Shown here: positions 44,074 to 54,635 of the stretch, in pieces
How the letters are laid out: each line of letters opens with the position of its first letter
How positions within the stretch are numbered: position 1 is the stretch's first letter
Assembly: GCF_024362695.1 (NCBI RefSeq)
Contig: NC_065420.1
Coordinates: forward strand, 2,698,501 to 2,762,500
Length of the DNA stretch: 64,000 bases
Direction: 5' to 3'
DNA from: Pectinophora gossypiella
Lineage: Eukaryota; Arthropoda; Insecta; Lepidoptera; Gelechiidae
The notes under the pieces: generated by a model
Told to the model about the DNA's origin: nothing
The model's database searches: none
The model's input: only the letters and a program-made list of their open reading frames with translations
Translations under genes and position numbers: made by a program

Positions 44074-44366
44074 AGAGGCGCTCGGTGGCGCAGCGGTTAA
44101 TGCGCTCGGTCTGCGATTGTTGAAGTTAAGCAACTTTCGCAAAGGCCGGTCATAGGATGGGTGACCACAAAAAAAACAGTTTTCATCTCGAGCTCCTCCG
44201 TGCTTAGGAAGGCACGTTAAGCCGTTGGTCCCGGCTGCATTAGCAGTCCTTAATAACCATCACTCCGCACTGGGCCCGCGTGATGGTTTAAGGCCCGATC
44301 TCCCTATCCATCCATAGGGAAGGCTCGTGCCCCAGCAGTGGGGAGGTTAATGGGCTGATGATGATG
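44074..44366 (+). mobile_element. SINE-C copy 3, full, 11-bp target duplication
   Basis: Flanked by ACTTTAGAACA (44063-44073 and 44367-44377). A box TGGCGCAGCGG; GAAGTTAAGC to GGATGGGTGACC spacing 33 bp as in 5S rRNA; core and (GAT)n end present. Confidence 0.92.
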
Positions 44367-44409
44367 ACTTTAGAACAGTGACAGATGTGCAATTTTAATC
44401 TTTGATAGA

Positions 44410-44665
44410 CAGTGCAGTTTGCTCTAGCACAGTTGGCTCGACCATTACCGATACGGCTCACCACCCATGATGTTGGTCTAACAGAGGGCTCGGTAAGATG
44501 TGGGTACTAGTGTTGGAAAGGGCGGTAGAATTTAATGTTGGGGTCTTCATACAAAAAATTGCTTCATTGCCCACGCGATACTAAGTTATTCTTGCGATGG
44601 ATATACTTGCGAGGGATAGTCGTGAGCTTACGTGTTAGACAGTCGGACAAAAATCACGCTCATGT
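44410..44665 (+). mobile_element. SINE-F body with an internal insertion
   Basis: SINE-F words at 44425-44506 and again from about 44585 (TTCTTGCGATGGATATACTT). About 75 unrelated bases separate them. Confidence 0.5.
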
Positions 44666-44765
44666 CAAATTACCCCTTAAGGGGTTGAAAAGGGTATGAA
44701 AAAAAGAGTTAATCGAATTCCATGCAGACGAAGTCATGGGCGAAAAGCTAATAATTGGATAAATA
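44666..44765 (-). mobile_element. Helitron-end relic
   Basis: ATTACCCCTTAAGGGGTTGA and ATGCAGACGAAGTCATGGGC, as near Helitron 3' ends. Confidence 0.45.
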
Positions 44766-44784
44766 ACAGTATGAGATACTTCTC

Positions 44785-44920
44785 ATAAATGATTAATCGT
44801 ACCCACCCACAGTAAAGCAGCTTGGTGGAGTATGCTCCATCCCCTTCCGGTTGATTAAGGAGAAGCCTGTGCCCAGCAGTGGGACGTATATATGCTTTCT
44901 AGGTTATTTATGTTGTGTAT
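44785..44920 (+). mobile_element. SINE-A tail fragment
   Basis: GGTGGAGTATGCTCCATCCC, GGTTGATTAAGGAGAAGCCT and CAGCAGTGGGACGTATATAT. Confidence 0.6.
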
Positions 44921-45395
44921 GTCTTTTGAAACATAGTAAATTATTGATTTGATTACCTTATCTAATGTTTTGATACCTGTGAATTTGTAACATTACTCAA
45001 AAAAAGAAACGGTAGTATAGCTCTAGTAATTACTTTCTTTATAATGTGTTATTTACTTGAACACGTCAAATTAGCGGTAGTCTTTTGTGTGAGAGAGTGG
45101 ACTTTATGCCAGTTTCATGATGGGCCTTCAATATGGGTGATAGTAAAAATATTTTATTTTTTGATGATAATAAAAGTAAACACTGACAGAGAATCCTTCA
45201 TGACGATCGTTTCTATGGGTGATTGGTTCATTGCCTGTTATCATAGGGTTCATTATATCTCATTTATTTATTCAACAGTTTATTGTCCACAGAAAAGGAT
45301 ATAAAAAAATTAGACTAACACAAGACAGATAAACAGTTAAGCTTATTTCTAGTAGAAATGTCTTCCAGCAGACTGAAAATGATAGGACTCAACAT
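44921..45395. other. No recognised feature
   Basis: An 86-codon plus frame at 45044-45304 has no recognised domain. Confidence 0.4.
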
Positions 45396-45399
45396 GAAA

Positions 45400-45650
45400 C
45401 AAATGGACTCTGTAGTCTAGTGGTTAGAACGTCGGCTTCTCGATCTGAAGGTCCCAGTTTCTATTCCCAGTGAAAGAAAAATCGTGAGTAAACCCACATA
45501 CCCAAGTTTTCGGCGGTATGTGACCTAATCTGCAATGGACTGGTTTTTCCTTAGGGTTAGAAGGTTAGACACGCAGTCGCTTCTGTAAAACCGGACCTGT
45601 CAAATCTTCAGATTTAGTAAGCGGACCCCGTGAAGAATTGGATGAGTTGT
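45400..45650 (+). mobile_element. SINE-D body with a SINE-A-like head
   Basis: Head TGTAGTCTAGTGGTTAGAAC with a CTTCTCGATCTGAAGGTCCC segment, joined to the SINE-D body (ATCGTGAGTAAACCCACATA, CAGTCGCTTCTGTAAAACCG). Confidence 0.7.
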
Positions 45651-45904
45651 AACTTTAAAGAAGTGAATTTCTGTATTGAAGCCTAATAATAATAATATTT
45701 TAGAAAGTGTTTTAATTTTGTTAACTTTACCGACCATTTGGGTGTTAACATTTATTTAAAATGCGAGTATTTATAACGAATAATTAACGAATTATTCAAA
45801 TTTAATCTTTTAAATATTCATATTTTTTAAATTATTTTGCTTAAGAATCCGTTGTTTCGTACAAAATACATCAACGAGCACCACTTATTAAATTTAAGAA
45901 TATA

Positions 45905-46224
45905 TTGGCCCCAATTCCAATACATACCGTCTAATTTTATTTTAAGTTATACCTGTCTTTTTCTTATCCGTTTCAAAGGAAAGGGACGAATAATCGACAG
46001 GCATCAAAATTTATGGAACACACGTCAATTTTAACCAGATATCTAAAACAACCCTCTAAATTGATTACATTGCTCAATAACCCCATTTATTCATTAATTC
46101 ACCCATTCATTCATTTTAAAATTAACAGTTGTTAATCTCCTGTCCCTTTCCTTTTCGGCGGATAAGAAAATGACAGGTATAACTTAAAATAAAATTAGGA
46201 TGTGTCTGGAGGAATCGGGGCCAT
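45905..46224. mobile_element. MITE-2 copy 4
   Basis: TTGGCCCCAATTCCAATACA to GGAGGAATCGGGGCCAT, flanked by TA on both sides. Confidence 0.8.
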
Positions 46225-46604
46225 TATATATATTTTTTTTACGATTTTTGTGGTATATAATAAATCGATGTAGTCCCTTCACTTCATGCGAATAAGTTTG
46301 CGAATTGATTCTCTTGCTAAACAGAGCGAGACCATTGACCTTTGAGCTTTGAAATCGAAAGTTCATAAGGTAAAATTAATTCAATAATTAATTCTAGTAA
46401 GGTTTGAATCGTTAGGTGGTGTAAATTATTTTACCGTGGGAATGAGATAAACATGCGAGCCAAAGAGTAAAGTATATTCTTTCTAACGATAATGTCTTTA
46501 ATACTATCCTGTACTCTTCGGAGATACAGGCATGATGCTCTGTTTATATTTACGTGTTTTTAATATTCTCTGTATAGAATAAATATTCTTCTTTTATAGT
46601 TTTA

Positions 46605-46850
46605 TTAACAAAAAAAAACAAACACCCTATATACGTCCCACTGGGCATAACCAACCGTAGGGGTTTTATTTTATTTTATTTTGGATACTCTACCATGCTC
46701 CTCCACTGCGGATTGGTGGAGGTGTTTAACGGCTTTTAACCGTGACAAATGGCATAACGTGCGTTTCGAATTAAAAAAAAAAAAATAATTACGAAGCACG
46801 AGACCATCTTACTTTTTCGGATAATCAGGTGATTCAAGCCTGCAATGTAC
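46605..46850 (-). mobile_element. Degenerate SINE-A
   Basis: CACCCTATATACGTCCCACT, TGCGGATTGGTGGAGGTGTT and CGGATAATCAGGTGATTCAA, with A/T-rich insertions inside. Confidence 0.55.
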
Positions 46851-47600
46851 TGTACTCTAATTCACATTGGAAGGTACACATAGGTACTTTATTTCTTAAA
46901 GTGCATAAATACAAAAATATCACGAGAAATAGATTAAAAGAAATCGATAAAAAGACAATGTGTAAGTAGGTACATAAACGTAGACGCATATAAAAAAGTA
47001 AAAAAATATTTAAATAGAAAACTTGTCTATTTACATAATGTATGATATTACGTGGAGAAGAGCAAATGAGAGAAAACCCGCGACATCCGGTCTGCGCGGA
47101 CGCACGGCGAGACGCGAGACGTCATTTGAATGACCCACTTACAACTTGCAAATTATTATTTTATTTTTTATACTTACTAAATTATTTGTATTTTTAATTT
47201 TGCTTCGCTTAAAGAAACCAGCTTAAAAGTTTAAAAAATAAAACAAAATGCCGGTGAAATTCCTCACGTGTCAATGTAAAGAAAGTCCATAAAATCCAAG
47301 TATTCACTTTTAAAATAATTACATGATACCAACTACCGAACATAATCGTTACAATCACGACAACTCGTTTACATTAAATTCATCACACCGGAACATTTTA
47401 CCGGCAATTTCATCCTATAAAGGGCACGAATCACTGTAAAAATAGCGGGCCAATCACTTAACGACACTCGAACACGAATCGATAAAAACAAGCCCTCTTC
47501 AAGATGAATCGATCATCTCTACTTTCACTAAAGAAAGTAACTGGTCATCTGCCGCGCACAAAATTTAAAACCGGAACGTCACTGCATATTTTAAATTTTC
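46851..47600. other. Intron 1 sequence next to exon 1, no repeat recognised
   Basis: AT-rich and apparently single-copy. As the 5'-most intronic DNA it could hold enhancers, but nothing specific is visible. Confidence 0.45.
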
Positions 47601-47615
47601 GAAAAACGAACTTAC

Positions 47616-47633
47616 CCAAAAAATGAGCCGCAT
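47616..47633 (-). CDS. Exon 1 coding part: MRLIFW, start of the signal peptide
   Basis: ATG at 47633-47631 is followed by CGG CTC ATT TTT TGG and a consensus GTAAGT donor. The A at -3 suits translation start and there is no upstream ATG back to 47724. Spliced in phase 0 to the exon at 3414 it gives MRLIFWVTALAVLSISCA, a complete signal peptide with a basic n-region, a hydrophobic core and an SCA cleavage context. I inferred it by scanning for a donor that completes exon 2; no transcript supports it here. Confidence 0.7.
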
Positions 47634-47724
47634 GATCCAAAGTCACTGGCACTTTTTAAAAAGTAAGTAAAAAAAATAAAACAGGCACTGCACAGGCGCG
47701 AGCGCGCGCTCCTCACAATCGACT
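47634..47724 (-). promoter_or_regulatory. Predicted 5' UTR and initiator-type start site
   Basis: A TCAGTC arthropod initiator lies at 47726-47721 on the minus strand (A+1 at 47724), preceding a 91-nt leader. No TATA box at -30. The start site is a guess from the motif. Confidence 0.35.
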
Positions 47725-48939
47725 GAGGCAAAGGCTCACTGCATACAGCCTCCCCGCCAAAGAAAGCCACCAACCTTCACATTCGAGGATTATGTAAACT
47801 TGGGCAAAAAAAAAAGATAGGCAAGTGCATTATGATTGTGAAGACACCTTGAGCGATGACGGGTTTTTGAAAGATGAAATTAGTCATGTTCGAATTTAGA
47901 AATGTTTTTGTTTCGTATGGCTTTGTTTCTTTACAAAAAAAAAATGAAAGTAACGAAGCAAATAACTACTTATAAATACTTACTCCGATTTTTTAAGGCA
48001 TTCTTAATTTTAGCTGTGGTATTATATTTTAAAAAATCGTTTAAATATTAGGTATTTTTTAAATATCGTCACTGGAAAGGCAAAATTACGTAAGCGCCAA
48101 AAGGCCATTTCGAGAAAAAGCCGTTTAAAGTTTCATTTTTTCGTTTTTTTATCATAACTTTTTACCCAATTATCCAATTTAGATGATGTCAAGGTAAGGT
48201 TACATTGTTTTTTAATTTTCTATGTCCAGCAATACATATTATAACTGTTGGATTGCTATTTTAGGATATAGTGGCGCTTACGTAAAAATGACTTCAGTTT
48301 ACAGTAAAGCAAATTTACTTAACCGCCATCTGGTTAAAATATTATTTGGAAGCAAAATTACTTACAGCTCTTAAGACAATGCATACGAGAACGACAATAT
48401 TTCTTTAAATATAATAATACTGTAATGTTAGCGGAGTAAAAGTTACTGTAACGACTTTTACACATCTGTTCTCATTATGTAAAAATTGCCTAAAAAGTGA
48501 TCGATTGATTATGTCAGTTCACCAAAAATTCTTTAAAGTAAGTTTTTGTAATATCTTACATGGGTAAAAAGACGTACGAGACAAATAATTATTCTTAATA
48601 CCTCCTTAAACTACTTATTACTTCAATTGATTTATAAAAATGGCTATTAAAATACTGAAGTGCCAGAAATAAAGTTTCATAAAATATAAATAATAGCGTA
48701 CAACCCGTTATCTGTTTGTAAAAGTTTCTTTTTAACACTTTCAAAGACAGAACGTATACGGACGTTCCAATTCCAAGGTGCCATACTACCTATTATGAAC
48801 CACCAATGACCCATGGTCTCTGTCCGTGAAAGGGTTAAACGGTTTTATTTAGCTAAACCCGTACGGTATATTTGTATCAAAATTAGATATTGCAATTTAA
48901 GTACCTTCCTGTTGTCAGATTGATCTGAAATTTGGTACG

Positions 48940-49245
48940 ATTCCGATGTCAATACAATATAATAAAATCAATAACATTATAAATCTAAGATGGCAGCCGG
49001 TACATAATGGGGGATTACATATTTTTCCAAACCCCCTCAATATGGGTATCAAATGAAATAGCTACACAAGTAGAATACTGTGATTATGTCAAAATTTAAA
49101 ATCCAAGATGGCCGCCGTTCCAAAATAGCGGACTAGGTACATATTTTTCCACAACCCCCTCAATATGGGTATCAAAGATAGGACTACACTAGTAGAATAC
49201 TGTCATTATGTCAAAATTTCAAATCCAAGATGGACGATATTACAA
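48940..49245 (+). repeat. About 122-bp tandem repeat
   Basis: CCCCCTCAATATGGGTATCA recurs at about 49031 and 49153, and AAATCCAAGATGG-type words at about 49098 and 49219. Two full units plus partial ones. Confidence 0.75.
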
Positions 49246-49622
49246 AATGACTGAAAGAAGGATGTTGCCCTTAATTTTGTCATTGGCATCCACCGTCCAT
49301 AATATGCAGGGCAGCACAGTGGATCGCTGGGTGGGGTCGCTCCGCGAAGCCTGTGAAATCCCCAGGAGGCTTCTGAGCTTCTGGAAGGAGATAGGTTGGC
49401 TTACGTAGTCAACAATTACACGCATAATGGGCCACCTTAGAGTCTAAATGCGGAAAACAGAGCCCACTAACATAACATAACATAACATATGCAGGGCAGC
49501 ACAGTCGACCATGCAGTAGTATATTTGGGCTCAAAATTGTTTGAATTAGGACAAGCATACGTGGCTCTAAGTCGAGTCAAGTCTCTGGAAGGGTCAAGTC
49601 TTTTTAATTCCTCAATAATTCC
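49246..49622 (+). pseudogene. Helitron helicase C-terminal fragment (Pif1-like)
   Basis: Translation gives LPLILSLASTVHNMQGSTVD and, after an insertion, HAVVYLGSKLFELGQAYVAL then SRVKSLEG. These match the last conserved motifs of Pif1-like Helitron helicases. The rest of Rep/Hel is absent. Probably one Helitron together with the 3' end at 50770-51030. Confidence 0.8.
49321..49486 (+). mobile_element. 166-bp LINE 3' insertion with 19-bp target duplication
   Basis: Flanked by ATATGCAGGGCAGCACAGT (49302-49320 and 49487-49505). Ends in (CATAA)n. Splits the helicase frame exactly at the VHNMQG motif. Confidence 0.92.
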
Positions 49623-49633
49623 CCTTATTGTTT

Positions 49634-50614
49634 TTAAGAGTATTTACCACGAAGTTTAATACACTTTTCCATTCGCTCGAACCAGGTGTTATTTAACATT
49701 TATTCCACTCCAAAGTAGAAGTGTTCAAAATGGCTGACTTGAAAGCGTTGGCCGCTTCTTCACCGCACTGGAACCTTTGACCGCGAAGAGTTTCTTTTTT
49801 AATTTTAGGAAATGTAAAGAAATCATTGGAGCTTAGGTCAGGACTATATGGAGGATGGTCAAGAATTTCTACGTTTTCCTGCTTCAAATAATCGTTTGAC
49901 GAGCGGTGTGTGAGCTTGCGTTGTCATGGTGCAGCATCCTGCACTCCTGCGCATCATCATGCGTCGCTTTGGGTTAGATTTTCGAAGTTCGGCGATGACT
50001 TGTGGTATACCAATCTGCATTAACCGTCCTACGATCTTCAAGTGCAATTGTCGCAACATGACCGATTTTCTCCACGAAGGTAGCCACCATCTTCTTTGAA
50101 GTGCTTCGAGAGCGAACAACTTTGACTCGTTTTGGAAGACCCAAACTGTGGATTGTTGTTTGGAATCAGGATAATAGCATAAATCCAAGATTCATCACCA
50201 CTGATGATGTCGTACACGTGATTTGACTCTCCTCGGTTGAACCTCTGAAGAGTTTTCTTACACCATCTGACGCGGGCTACCTTATGATCGTCAGAAAATG
50301 CGGGATGCAACGGCAAACTAGTTTTCTCACACCAAGTGCCTCATTCAATATCGTTTAAATGGTTGTCCCTGAAATGCCTAATAACGCCTCTATTCTCGGT
50401 ATGTCACATGACGATTTTTGAGGATTAGTTATCTCACAGCAACGATATTATCTTCAGTGAATGCGGATGTCCACGCTCGAATTCTAAATACCACCGTTCG
50501 ATGGCTCGCAGACATGGCACTTCATCGTGGAATAGAGATTTTAACTGTTTGAAACACTGAAGTCGCAGTAGGCCTCTTCGAAAGTTATAGAAAATTTTTC
50601 TTTGTAAGATTCAT
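49634..50614 (-). pseudogene. mariner transposase pseudogene
   Basis: Pieces in different frames: EIEALLGISGTT (HTH region), ARVRWCKKTLQRFNRGE, GDESWIY (first catalytic Asp), LDHPPYSPDLSSNDFF and WFERMEKCIKLRGKYS*. Several frameshifts and stops, so inactive. About 981 bp, slightly short of a typical 1.03-kb mariner ORF. Inverted repeats not identified. Confidence 0.88.
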
Positions 50615-50769
50615 TTTCGGACGTGACCTGACAGATTCAAACCAACGCTGTGACTAAACAATTGCATTAATCATAATGCTTTCAATTGTTTTGTTATTCG
50701 AAATTCCAACAAATTTGAATTTTGAGTTCTCAATTCAAAATTGGCGCTAAATATGCAAACGACAGAACT

Positions 50770-51030
50770 TAAAAAGTATAACAAAGTCGCTTTTTCTGTC
50801 CCTATATCCCTATGTACGCTTAAATCTTTAAAATTGCGCAACGGATTTTGATGCAATTTTCTTTAGTAGATAGAGTGATTCAAGAGGAAAGTTTATAGGT
50901 ATGTATAATAACATCCAATAAATAGTGTAGAAATACTGTTATTTTTGAGGATTTTAATGTGATGTCGTAAATAATTTCATTTTTCCTCAGCATTGCATCC
51001 GAGCGAAGCCGGGTCGCTAATAAATTATAA
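50770..51030 (+). mobile_element. Helitron 3' end
   Basis: Shares TAGATAGAGTGATTCAAGAGG and the terminal CGAGCGAAGCCGGGTCGCTA with 5232-5470 (opposite strand). Lies inside the TIR element, downstream of the helicase fragment. Confidence 0.7.
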
Positions 51031-51621
51031 AATCAATTCTAAAATAGTTTTACTTTTAGATCTATTGTTAAAAAATAACTTCCTGGGAAACTTACTGCTA
51101 GCCCACAAACTTGCTTAATAACAGCATAAAAATGCGAAGGCAAATTTACGTACACGCCTTACTTATTCTAAATACTGTAAGTCAAAATTACTTATACGCC
51201 ATTCACTGCATAAACATGCTAAGACATTTTTTTCTTATACGCCTTACTTATTTTAAAAGCTGTAAATAAAAATGACTTATACATAGTCTATTTTTTATTT
51301 TCAGTAGTCCAAAATTACTAATAGAATTATACTTTTCAAACTATAGAATGCCAAATTTACTTAAAGTTAATATGTAGTTATTATATAGGACCACAATATT
51401 ACTTATACACCAGTCACGAAAAAAACACCAAAATCTTGTCGTTTAAGAAACTGGAATTGAAAAAAGTCAACTATTTTCAAATTTACGTAAGCGCCAAAAA
51501 AGTGCTCGTATCGCAATGCTACCCAGACAGATCGATGCAGAATGAAACGCTGATTCCGAATATATAAAAAACCCAAAATACCTATTTTGGCGCTTACGTA
51601 ATTTTGCCTTTCCAGTGACGA

Positions 51622-52440
51622 TATAAATTATTGTCAGAACTTGAATGCGAGAGTGTGTGATTTTATAATGATTATAAAGGTGTTACGTATTTCAATTTGT
51701 TTATTACATACTATTTATGCCATATGGCATAAACTACTTGAGCGGACTATTTATTTAGGTGATGAGTATTCAAAAATAATCAAAATACTTACAATTACTC
51801 TGATATAATAATGATAAACTTAAAATGAAAAGCACATAAGCGGCTTTTCTTAAATAATTTTCTGAAGTGATTTTTTTTGTTAACAAATGTCAAAAAATAT
51901 TGCTTTTTTAGATGAATTGCTTCGATGCGGCCTTTTTAACACCCCTGAATGTAATTTGTCAATAAAGCGCTTATGGCAAATGACGTGACGCTAGATAAAG
52001 AACAAAAGGCGCTTCTGTGCTTTACATACGTCTTTCAAAAATTCGATGATTTTTTTCATTAGGCCAATGAACTTATATACTACTATTATGTTTAAAAAAA
52101 ATTAAAGTCAACCTCAAACTTACATAAACTAAACAGTTAAACAAATGAAGTGGTTAGCGTAAAAGATGTATGGGAATTTAAGTAGTTACTTTCTAAAATA
52201 ATTACGTTAGTTACACAATATATTAACTGTTAAGATGTTAATGAGATAATTTCTAACGCTGTAATCTATTGTATTGTTATCTTAGATTTTATTAGTCCTT
52301 ATTTTTGATAAACAAGACAACAATTATAAAACAAACTAACAACAACTCTTGTTGATCTTGCGTCACTCTTAAATTAATGATGATTAGGATTAAACAAACT
52401 GCAAAAAACACATCTTTTCTCACTTTCAAAACTCATTAAT
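51622..52440. other. 5' flank, mostly unassigned
   Basis: Contains a MITE-3 right end near 51885-51945 (AGATGAATTGCTTCGATGCG). Otherwise AT-rich single-copy sequence. Confidence 0.45.
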
Positions 52441-53110
52441 GGGTAGTTTCCTAGGTCAAAGATAAATTATGAATTTCTGATTATTAAATAAAGACAGATC
52501 TAAATGTGACAAAAAACTATTTAATTTATTTATGAATTTTTATAATGAAAAATGTAATAATAAAGTACGACATTTTGTCACGTTTTTCTATGACGTCACA
52601 GGTTGCTTTTTCATAAAAATTCCATAGTAATTTCGTGTTTTGACGTTTAGTAAAAAGTCACTGATTTGACTACTTGGGGCTTTTTGGCGGGAGGCGGGAA
52701 CGGGACAGTTGCTTTCTTCATTGAATGATCTAAATAATTAATACGAAGTGGTGTTTTGTGGTTAATGATCGCATTAAGTTAGTCGGAAGACATTCGCGAG
52801 TGTTATTATATTGGAGTATTCAATAAACAAAGTGTATCTGCCTATTTTCGCTTCGTGTCAGGAAGCCGCTTCATAACTCAAAAGTTTATGCGGACTTTTG
52901 AGTTAATTCGTTTGGGGTTCGGAGTAGGAGTCTACTCCGAGGGTGGGGGCTTAGGTTTCATCATCATCACCTTTCATCATTTCATTAATCATCAAGAAAA
53001 AAAATACGTCAGACATGGCTGTATGGGCATAGTTCCCTTTGCCTTACCCTTCGGGGAAAACCAAACCAAAAAAAAAAAAAAAAAATTGACTACTTGGAAA
53101 CTAGGTACCC
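52441..53110. mobile_element. MITE-5 copy interrupted by SINE-P
   Basis: GGGTAGTTTCCTAGGTCAAA at the left; TTGACTACTTGGAAACTAGG at the right after the insertion. Confidence 0.75.
52678..53085 (+). mobile_element. SINE-P copy 1, 12-bp target duplication
   Basis: Flanked by TTGACTACTTGG (52666-52677 and 53086-53097). Starts GGCTTTTTGGCGGGAGGCGG and ends ACCCTTCGGGGAAAACC plus poly-A. Contains a perfect stem AACTCAAAAGT/ACTTTTGAGTT. Confidence 0.92.
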
Positions 53111-53600
53111 CATTTAGTGATTTGCAAAATGGTGGAAATAGACCATTTTTGATCTTCTTTTTGACCTAACCTATTGTAGGTTTGCCTCAGATGGTACTGG
53201 AGATTCTATTTTCAAATTCATATTTTGTGGCATTTAGTCTTGCGTAGAATAGCTATTTATTTATCTTTCAAGGCATGTCGGATAAACTGACACAGGGATT
53301 GTGTTACAAAGGATGGGAACCTTTATTAAAGAATTTTCACAGCTAATAAAAAAGAATATAAGTATACAGTGCAATTCCCATCTTGCTTCGGAACAAACGT
53401 GTGTTTCGAAATAGTTCACAGACATTTGTACCATCACCACCTGTATGATCCATGTGATGAAATACAGCCTTGCCTGTAATTACTACTGATCGAGATCATG
53501 TTATTGACAACGTAAATGTGTGTTTTGAATTGTGGTAATTATTCATAATTCGCCCTGTATTGCTACTTGTAGATTTGTTTCTATAGTTTAGAACGATATT
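53111..53600. other. No recognised feature
   Basis: Unassigned flank. Confidence 0.4.
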
Positions 53601-53606
53601 AACGAC

Positions 53607-53800
53607 TGACGTGGTCCAGTGGTTGAGCACTGGGCTCACGATCTGGAGATCCCGGGTTGGACATACCACAAAAATTACTTTCTGATCCCCAGTTTAGTTA
53701 GAAAATTACAAACTGATCTACTGATTGTCCGAAAGTAAGATGATCCGTGTTCGGTAGGCACGTTAAGCCGTTGGTCCCGGTTACTACTTACTAATAGTAA
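53607..53800 (+). mobile_element. SINE-B with a deleted B box
   Basis: GTGGTCCAGTGGTTGAGCAC and GCTCACGATCTGGAGATCCC are followed directly by GGACATACC; the B box is lost. Core present. Confidence 0.75.
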
Positions 53801-53877
53801 TAATAACGGACGCTGGGCAAGCAAAACAACTAAGTAATCACTTGCAACTAAATCTTTATTCTACAAACTCATCATGT

Positions 53878-54165
53878 CCGTTATCCCATTTTCACGGGGT
53901 CCGCTTACCTAAACAGATGCGCCTGCCTGTCTGACCTTCCAACCTGCGAAGGGAAAGCTAGCCCAATACAGATTAGATCACATACCTCAGACTCAAATTT
54001 CTCGGGAATTCGGGTTACCTCACAATGTTTTCCTTCACCGCTGAGCACGTGATAATCATTAATGAGCGAAACATGAATTTGAAAACAAATTTTCGCGCCA
54101 CAAAAGGCGTTCGAATCTGCGACATAGGGCCGCGGTAATCTTTCGTGACTACAATTCGAACTAAG
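53878..54165 (-). mobile_element. SINE-D with degenerate head
   Basis: Reverse: TTATCCCATTTTCACGGGGT to CGCTGAGCACGTGATAATCA, then a head with CGTTCGAATCTGCGACA. Confidence 0.7.
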
Positions 54166-54622
54166 TATATTAAAATCCTTGTTTCTTTTAGTCTTCGTTT
54201 TGTTATATTACTGTTAATCGTCTTCTTTATTACTTAAGTAATTAATTTTCAGTAGAAAATTGAATTATTATTCATTGCAGATAAGTGAATAAAACGAATT
54301 ATTAGCCTTGCTTTAAGGTCGGAGCATTGATTAAATGGATGCTTTGTTGCAAGTTACTCGTTATTTAAATAGCTCCCAAATTGATTATTATGTCTGGCAT
54401 ACATTGTTCAAGGAAGACAGACAGACATATATGGTTTTAGATAGACAATAGCTCAGTTATAAGCAAAGCTATTATCAAAACCGTAAGTGCCTATAAATGA
54501 AATTAGTAATTGATTCAGTCTATAATATAATAAAATGCAAATGAACTTTATTACATCAAAGTAAAAAGGAGGTTAACACAACGAGACTTAACTAGGCACT
54601 GCAAATAATATATGTTGTTCAA
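54166..54622. other. No recognised feature
   Basis: AT-rich flank. Confidence 0.45.
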
Positions 54623-54635
54623 AGCTAGCGAGTGC

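Larger units (their letters stand above)
3415..47615 (-). other. Predicted intron 1 (about 44.2 kb) splitting the signal peptide
   Basis: The donor GTAAGT lies at 47615-47610 on the minus strand, directly after codon TGG. The acceptor TTTCAG ends at 3415. Phase 0 joining gives MRLIFW + VTALAVLSISCA. A phase-0 intron inside the signal peptide, after a very short first exon, is a common layout in insect secreted and cuticle genes. The intron is filled with the mobile elements listed separately. I saw no additional host exon, but a small alternative first exon could be missed. Confidence 0.7.
48066..51621. mobile_element. 3.56-kb element with 37-bp perfect TIRs and reiterated subterminal motif
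   Basis: TIRs 48066-48102 and 51585-51621 are identical inverted (start TCGTCACTGGAAAGGCAAAA), flanked by TA. About ten copies of a motif like AAATTACGTAAGCGCC occur in both orientations within 600 bp of each end (near 48085, 48277, 48312, 48354, 51138, 51172, 51215, 51477, 51590). No transposase of its own is visible. The centre is filled with other elements. Confidence 0.85.

Noticed and set aside
47638..47650. Alternative initiator CCAGTG close to the ATG
   Set aside because: It would leave only about a 12-nt leader, and the TCAGTC at 47724 fits the arthropod initiator better.
40379..51621. One 11-kb transposon from the 40.38-kb terminus to the 51.62-kb terminus
   Set aside because: Exon 1 of the host gene lies between them, and the perfect TIR partner is at 48066.
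52855..53169. Conserved frame shared by the three SINE-P copies (SGSRFITQKFMRTFE...)
   Set aside because: It begins with GTG, has no ATG in context, and is conserved only because the three copies are nearly identical as DNA.
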